Origin: Modestobacter italicus
Lineage (GTDB): Bacteria > Actinomycetota > Actinomycetes > Mycobacteriales > Geodermatophilaceae
Assembly: GCF_000306785.1 (NCBI RefSeq)
Contig: NC_017955.1
Location: forward strand, 434,001 to 498,000
Direction of reading: 5' to 3'
Length of the DNA stretch: 64,000 nucleotides
Position 1 is the stretch's first letter. The number at the start of each line of letters is the position of its first letter. Of the stretch, positions 60,043-64,000 are shown piece after piece. Made by a program: the position numbers and the translations under genes. Under the pieces are notes generated by a model. That model searched no databases and was not told the DNA's origin. It saw nothing but the letters and a program-made list of their open reading frames with translations.

Positions 60043-60606
60043 TGTCGAGCAGATCCGGCGAACGGGCCGTGCCGGCGACTGCCGGTTCGCTGTCGACTGT
60101 TCAAGTCCGCTCCTCCGTCCGGGCGACCCAGTGTTCGGCTGCCGCCACTGCGCGGAGCACACCACGGCTCCGGCCCCTACGCGGCGGCGGGCGTCGGGCC
60201 GCCGCGCGGGATTGCTCGATGGTGGTGCCTGGAGCTGGCCGGCGACGTCGCAGGGCCCGCTGCGCTCGATGTTGATCCGCTCAGGCGTCGGGCCGAACGT
60301 ACGGGAGTCGGCCGTGACTGATGAGTCCTCTGACCCGGCGTCTCCGTCGATGCCAGCTGTAGCCCCCATTGCGCGCGGGTGACGGGCGGCGCGTCGTTGC
60401 GGAGTGCAGCGGTCTCGCTGCGTTGCGTTCAGGCCTGTGCGTCGAATGTGACACACCGCCCTTAATTGCCCAGAAGCGGGGCTCCCCTGGGCTTACCGTC
60501 CCCGCTAGCGTTCTGGCCCAGGTGGTGGACGACGGGGTTCCCGCGCTGTGTCAGGCACGACTAGGTCCCGCACTTCCTGCGGGACACAGCACCGGGGGAT
60601 CCACGC
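60043..60606. other. Gene-free region before the second glycosylphosphotransferase
   Basis: No supported frame. It holds the 60565-60585 hairpin and an AT-richer patch near 60460 (CCTTAATTGCC), the likely promoter area for the gene at 60607; exact hexamers are not clear. Confidence 0.4.
60565..60585 (+). promoter_or_regulatory. Leader hairpin before the second glycosylphosphotransferase
   Basis: GTCCCGCA (60565-60572) and TGCGGGAC (60578-60585) are perfect arms with a five-base loop, 21 bases before the ATG at 60607 and just upstream of the ribosome site GGGGGATCC. It could control translation or be a protein site; no known riboswitch is recognised. Confidence 0.5.
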
Positions 60607-62130
60607 ATGGCCACGCTCGACACTCGCGCCCAGAACGCGCACCTCATCGACCCGGACGCCGTTCCGCGGCGCCGACTGGCGTCCGTGCGTCGGCTCCGTG
60701 GCGCCGGTACCGATGCTCGCCGATCATGGCGGGACAGGTACGTCCGTCAGATCGTCGTCGGCGACGCACTGGCAGCGACGGTGGCCGCGCTGGTCGCGGC
60801 GCTCTTCCGCTTCGGCCCGAGCACGGACACGCCTGGGCCCGGGCCGGTGACGACCTGGTTCGTCGTCGCACTGCCGCTGGTCTGGGTGACGGCCATGCTG
60901 GTGTCGCGCAGCTACGAGCAGCGCTTCCTGTGGGTCGGTGCCGAGGAGTTCCGGCGGGTCTTCCTGGCCGCCGTGATCATGCTGGCGACGGTCGGCACCG
61001 TGTCCTGGGCGTTCAAACTCGAGGTCGCTCGTGGGTTCGTCGTGCTCGCGCTCCCCCTGGCAGCCGGGCTCACCTTGGTCCAGCGCCTCGTGCACCGGTG
61101 GCTGCTGCACCGGGCGCGGCAGGGCGGCGACAAGCGGCAGACGACCATCATCGTGGGGCACCGCGGCGGAGTGCTGAGCCTGCACCGGCAGCTCGAGCGG
61201 CAGGCCTACCACGGCTACCACGTCGTCGGCTGCTGCCTACCGGCGGGGACGGCTGGTGGTGGGACGGCTGAGTTCGACGGCATCCCGGTGCTCGGCGGTC
61301 TTGACGAGGTGGCCCGGGTCGTGGCCGAGCACGAGATCGACACGGTCGCCGTCCTGCCCTCCCCGGAGCTCGACGGCGCGGCGCTGCGGCAGCTCGGCTG
61401 GGACCTGGAGACGACGAAGGCAGAGCTGCTCCTCGCCCCTGCTGTCACCGAGATCGTCGGAACCCGCGTGCAGATCCGGCCGGTGTCCGGCCTCCCGCTC
61501 ATGCACGTCGAGCGCCCGGAGTTCAGGGGGCTGCGCCGCTTGGTCAAGGCGGCGTTCGACCGGCTCGCCGCCGGTCTGGTCGTGCTGGCCATCGCGCCGG
61601 CGCTGCTCGCCATCGCGCTGACCGTGAAGTTCACGAGTCGTGGGCCGGTCTTCTACCGGCACGAGCGGGTGGGCATGGACGGTCAGCCATTCCACGTGCT
61701 CAAGTTCCGCACCATGGTGCCGGGCTCCGACCGGCACATCGACGCGTTGCGGGAGCAGAGCGACGGCAACACGGTCCAGTTCAAGATGAAGAGCGACCCC
61801 CGCGTCACGCCGGTCGGAAAGCTCCTGCGCCGCTTCTCCCTCGACGAGCTGCCGCAGCTGTTCAACGTGCTGGGTGGCTCGATGTCGCTGGTGGGTCCGC
61901 GGCCGCACGTGACCCGCGAGGTCGAGCAGTACGGGTTCGACATGCGCCGGCGGCTGCTGGTCAAGCCGGGCATCACCGGTCTGTGGCAGGTCAGCGGCCG
62001 GTCGAACCTCTCCTGGGACGACTCGGTGCGCATCGACGTCCGGTACGTGGAGAACTGGTCACTGAGCTTTGACCTCATGATCATCGCAAAGACCGTTGGG
62101 GCCGTCGTCCGCGGTTCCGGCGCTTACTGA
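60607..62130 (+). CDS. Polyprenyl glycosylphosphotransferase (WbaP/CpsE-like), copy 2
   Basis: 507 residues, near twin of the protein at 33459: four N-terminal spans (VVGDALAATVAALVAALFRF onward), Rossmann-like middle (TTIIVGHRGGVLSLHRQLE; EIDTVAVLPSPELDG), and the C-terminal catalytic domain with KFTSRGPVFYRHERVGMDG, KMKSDPRVTPVGKLLRRFSLDELPQLFNVLGGS, VKPGITGLWQVSGRSN and end VRGSGAY. It moves hexose-1-phosphate to the lipid carrier and starts the repeat of the second locus. Differences from copy 1 concentrate in the N-terminal and middle parts. Confidence 0.92.
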   Translation: MATLDTRAQNAHLIDPDAVPRRRLASVRRLRGAGTDARRSWRDRYVRQIVVGDALAATVAALVAALFRFGPSTDTPGPGPVTTWFVVALPLVWVTAMLVSRSYEQRFLWVGAEEFRRVFLAAVIMLATVGTVSWAFKLEVARGFVVLALPLAAGLTLVQRLVHRWLLHRARQGGDKRQTTIIVGHRGGVLSLHRQLERQAYHGYHVVGCCLPAGTAGGGTAEFDGIPVLGGLDEVARVVAEHEIDTVAVLPSPELDGAALRQLGWDLETTKAELLLAPAVTEIVGTRVQIRPVSGLPLMHVERPEFRGLRRLVKAAFDRLAAGLVVLAIAPALLAIALTVKFTSRGPVFYRHERVGMDGQPFHVLKFRTMVPGSDRHIDALREQSDGNTVQFKMKSDPRVTPVGKLLRRFSLDELPQLFNVLGGSMSLVGPRPHVTREVEQYGFDMRRRLLVKPGITGLWQVSGRSNLSWDDSVRIDVRYVENWSLSFDLMIIAKTVGAVVRGSGAY

Positions 62131-62133
62131 ACT

Positions 62134-62152
62134 CGGCGGTCCTGACCCGCCG
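62134..62152 (+). terminator. Weak hairpin after the glycosylphosphotransferase
   Basis: CGGCGG (62134-62139) and CCGCCG (62147-62152) pair around a seven-base loop just after the stop (62130). Short stem, no U-tract; possible terminator only. Confidence 0.3.
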
Positions 62153-62244
62153 CGCCGCGCGCGTCGCCTCCCGACCTTCCTGACAGGATTGGATGATCTG
62201 TCGGTGACGCGGCTGTGAGCTACGACCCCGGGCCATGATGACCC

Positions 62245-62391
62245 ATGCCGTGGTGGGCGTGGGCGCTGATCGCCTGGTGCGTGCTCGGTGCTGCCGGCGC
62301 CTTCGGTGTCGCGGCGGTGATGCGGAACATGAAGGACGCCCAACGCGATCACGATCTCGACGGCCCGCCGGACGACCCCGACGGTCCGTGA
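62245..62391 (+). CDS. Single-span microprotein, MxWWx6W type
   Basis: 48 residues: MPWWAWALIAWCVLGAAGAF starts one membrane helix, followed by VAAVMRNMKDAQRDHD and an acidic, Pro-rich tail (LDGPPDDPDGP). Shares Trp at positions 3, 4 and 11 with the microproteins at 43823 and 62492. Ribosome site weak. Function unknown. Confidence 0.6.
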   Translation: MPWWAWALIAWCVLGAAGAFGVAAVMRNMKDAQRDHDLDGPPDDPDGP

Positions 62392-62491
62392 GCCCGGTGA
62401 GGACCGACGCACGCGGTTGCTCCCCGGGCCGTCGAGGTTTTGAGCCGTGACGTAGGGGACATCCTCCAGGAATCTCAGTGAGGAGAGGTCG

Positions 62492-62666
62492 ATGTCCTGG
62501 TGGCTCGCGGCCCTGGTGGCTCGCGGCCCTGGTGGCCTGGTCGGTGATCGTCGTCGCCGCTGGTCTGCTGCTCGGCGCAATGGCGCGGGAGATCGACCTG
62601 CGTGCGTGCGCGCAGCAGGTGCCCGATCACGTCCCCGAACACTGGTTGCTGACGCCGACGAGCTGA
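62492..62666 (+). pseudogene. Single-span microprotein gene, frameshifted by a 16-bp tandem duplication
   Basis: ATG at 62492 follows GGAGAGG. The frame should read MSWWLAALVAW, then SVIVVAAGLLLGAMAREIDL, and end HWLLTPTS at 62666 (52 residues). A second copy of a 16-base unit shifts the frame after residue 8. Removing one copy restores it exactly (175 minus 16 gives 53 codons). From GTG at 62478, which has poor ribosome-site spacing, the downstream frame could also be read (62 residues). Again Trp at 3, 4 and 11. Confidence 0.8.
62498..62529 (+). repeat. 16-bp direct tandem duplication
   Basis: TGGTGGCTCGCGGCCC occurs twice, at 62498-62513 and 62514-62529, followed by the partial unit TGGTGGC. 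The unit is not a multiple of three, so copy number switches the reading frame of the microprotein at 62492. Confidence 0.95.
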
Positions 62667-62709
62667 CGACGGGCCAGGATGGGTCATCGCCCCCGGCGAA
62701 AGACGGACG

Positions 62710-63450
62710 TTGACCCCCTCCGACCACCAGACCGCCGCCCAGCTCGCCACCGAGGCAGGGGAGCTGCTGCTCCAGGTCCGCGCCCGCGACTTCGCTGACG
62801 CCACTGCGCGCAAGGCCGCCGGCGACGCGGAGGCCCATCGCCTTCTCCTCGACCGGCTCGCCGCCCTCCACCCGGACGACGCCGTCCTGTCCGAGGAGGG
62901 CGCCGACGACCCCATCCGGCTGGTCTCCCGCCGGGTCTGGATCGTCGACCCGCTCGACGGCACCCGCGAGTTCTCCGAGCTCGACCGCGCCGACTGGGCC
63001 GTGCACGTCGCCCTCTGGGAGCGCGGCGAGCTGACCGCCGGGGCCGTCGCCCTTCCTGCCGAGGGCACCACGCTGAGCACCGTCGACGTCGCCGAGACGC
63101 CGTCCCGCTCCGACGGGCCGATGCGGCTGGCGGTCAGCCGCAGCCGCCCGCCGGCGCTGGTCGCCGACCTGGCCACCCAGTTGGGCGCCGAACTCGTGGC
63201 CATGGGCTCGGCCGGGGTGAAGGCGATGTCGGTCGTCCGCGGCGACACCGACGCCTACGTGCACGGTGGCGGCCAGTACGAGTGGGACTCCGCGGCGCCG
63301 GTCGCCGTCGCCCGGGCCGCCGGGCTGCACACCAGCCGGCTCGACGGCTCACCGCTGCGCTACAACCGGCCCGACCCCTACCTGCCGGACCTGCTGATCT
63401 GCCGGCCCGAGCTCGCCGACCGGCTCCTCACGGCCCTCAGTCCTCGATGA
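62710..63450 (+). CDS. Inositol-monophosphatase-fold phosphatase (CysQ-like)
   Basis: 246 residues from TTG at 62710. Metal-binding motifs are present: LSEEGADD (first acidic site), WIVDPLDGTREFSE (D-P-L-D-G-T, hallmark of the family) and EWDSAAPVAVARAAG (third site). The TREF variant of the second motif is typical of the 3'(2'),5'-bisphosphate nucleotidases (CysQ), which remove the 3'-phosphate of PAP in sulfate metabolism. Inositol phosphatase activity is also possible. No link to the polysaccharide genes. The end overlaps the convergent Arr gene by 14 bases. Confidence 0.85.
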   Translation: MTPSDHQTAAQLATEAGELLLQVRARDFADATARKAAGDAEAHRLLLDRLAALHPDDAVLSEEGADDPIRLVSRRVWIVDPLDGTREFSELDRADWAVHVALWERGELTAGAVALPAEGTTLSTVDVAETPSRSDGPMRLAVSRSRPPALVADLATQLGAELVAMGSAGVKAMSVVRGDTDAYVHGGGQYEWDSAAPVAVARAAGLHTSRLDGSPLRYNRPDPYLPDLLICRPELADRLLTALSPR

Positions 63451-63931
63451 CGTCGAGGCCCTGCTCGCGCAGCCGGGCCAGGCTGGCCAGCATCCCCTGC
63501 AGCACCTCGGGGGTGTGGCCCTCCCAGTCCTCCAGCTCGCCGACCACACGCAGCGGGGAGCGCGTCCGGTAGGACCGGGTGGGGTTGCCGGGGAACCGCT
63601 TGTCCGTCACGTTCGGGTCGTCCTCGAACGGGCCGAGCGGCTCGACGACGTAGACGCGCCCCCGCTCGGTGCTGCCGGCCAGCGCCGTCGCCAGCTCCGC
63701 GCCCCAGACGGCGGTCTCCACCATCGCGGTGAAGTAGACGTGGTTCATCACCCGGCCGGCCTGGAAGTTGGAGCTGCGGCCGGGCACCAGCTCGTCGCCG
63801 ACCTCGAGAACGGCCTTCGTCCCGTGGAACAACGGGCCCTCGACGTGCTCCCCGTGGTCGTAGGTCACCGGCTCGGGGGAGCTGCCGCTGCCGCCCACGT
63901 CCGCCGGCTCGGTCGACGTCACGGTCCTCAC
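63437..63931 (-). CDS. arr: Rifampin ADP-ribosyltransferase (Arr)
   Basis: 164 residues. Family strings in order: GPLFHGTKAVLEVGDELVPG, SSNFQAGRVMNHVYFTAMVET, WGAELA, RVYVVEPLGPFEDDPNVTD and KRFPGNPTRSYRTRSPLRVVGELEDW. The H-G-T and Y residues and the late E-D-D-P-N loop are as in Arr proteins that transfer ADP-ribose from NAD+ to rifamycins. About 25 extra N-terminal residues compared with the usual 140. Arr is chromosomal in many actinobacteria. It could confer rifampicin tolerance; not proven by sequence. Confidence 0.93.
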   Translation of the reverse strand: MRTVTSTEPADVGGSGSSPEPVTYDHGEHVEGPLFHGTKAVLEVGDELVPGRSSNFQAGRVMNHVYFTAMVETAVWGAELATALAGSTERGRVYVVEPLGPFEDDPNVTDKRFPGNPTRSYRTRSPLRVVGELEDWEGHTPEVLQGMLASLARLREQGLDVIED

Positions 63932-64000
63932 CGTAGGGGTGAGACCGCCCGACGTCGTTCAAGGTCCGTCCTGACGCGTCCGATGATCATGACATGGCGT

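Overview
The window is very GC-rich (clearly above 70% by eye). It uses GTG and TTG starts freely and chains genes by 4-base GTGA/ATGA stop-start overlaps. The gene families (Arr, GH16, PMT-like GT39, CpsE/WbaP-type glycosylphosphotransferases) fit a high-GC actinomycete; a Geodermatophilaceae-like soil or rock-surface organism is my inference, not something the sequence proves. No tRNA, rRNA, CRISPR array or insertion sequence was seen.

Layout. (1) 1-6 kb: start of a secreted protein, a membrane-anchored GH16, two GT2 genes, a YdjM-like membrane hydrolase and three copies of a tiny Cys/His protein. (2) 6.2-12.7 kb: a coupled four-gene operon (GT2, GT4, flippase-GT4 fusion, GT39). (3) 12.8-16.4 kb: a Ser/Thr/Pro-rich membrane protein, rmlB with a frameshift, and an orphan. 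(4) 16.7-24.2 kb: an Alg14-Alg13-like transferase, two pyruvyl transferases and four GT4-type genes, one frameshifted. (5) 24.3-36.4 kb: two beta-helix proteins on the minus strand interleaved with a plus-strand exopolysaccharide operon (two GT2, two Wzz-like proteins, acetyltransferase, Wzy-like, Wzx-like, initiating glycosylphosphotransferase, UDP-glucose dehydrogenase). (6) 36.4-43.6 kb: a lasso-peptide-like RiPP cluster placed directly behind ugd: nucleotidyltransferase, PqqD-like RRE protein, B2 protease, short asparagine-synthetase-like protein, HPrK-like kinase, a 55-residue precursor, two NarL/LuxR-type regulators (one frameshifted) and an ABC exporter. (7) 43.8-62.1 kb: a second polysaccharide locus with GH16 enzymes, GT4/GT2/GT8 genes, an acyltransferase, a second Wzy, a Wzz-kinase-like protein with degenerate nucleotide-binding motifs, a third flippase and a second glycosylphosphotransferase. 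(8) 62.2-64 kb: two one-span microproteins (one broken by a 16-bp tandem duplication), a CysQ-like phosphatase and an Arr-type ADP-ribosyltransferase.

How it fits together: the window encodes at least two Wzx/Wzy-type pathways. Each has an initiating enzyme that puts sugar-1-phosphate on a lipid carrier, glycosyltransferases, decorating enzymes (pyruvyl, O-acetyl), flippase, polymerase and chain-length proteins. Three GH16 hydrolases and two beta-helix proteins could trim the polymer outside the cell. The most interesting item is the RiPP cluster: the precursor has the YxxP...G leader motif, but its possible core does not follow the usual cleavage and ring rules well, and its C-terminal residue is a Ser that the adjacent kinase could modify. 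Three genes carry single-base frameshifts, so sequence errors must be ruled out before calling them pseudogenes.
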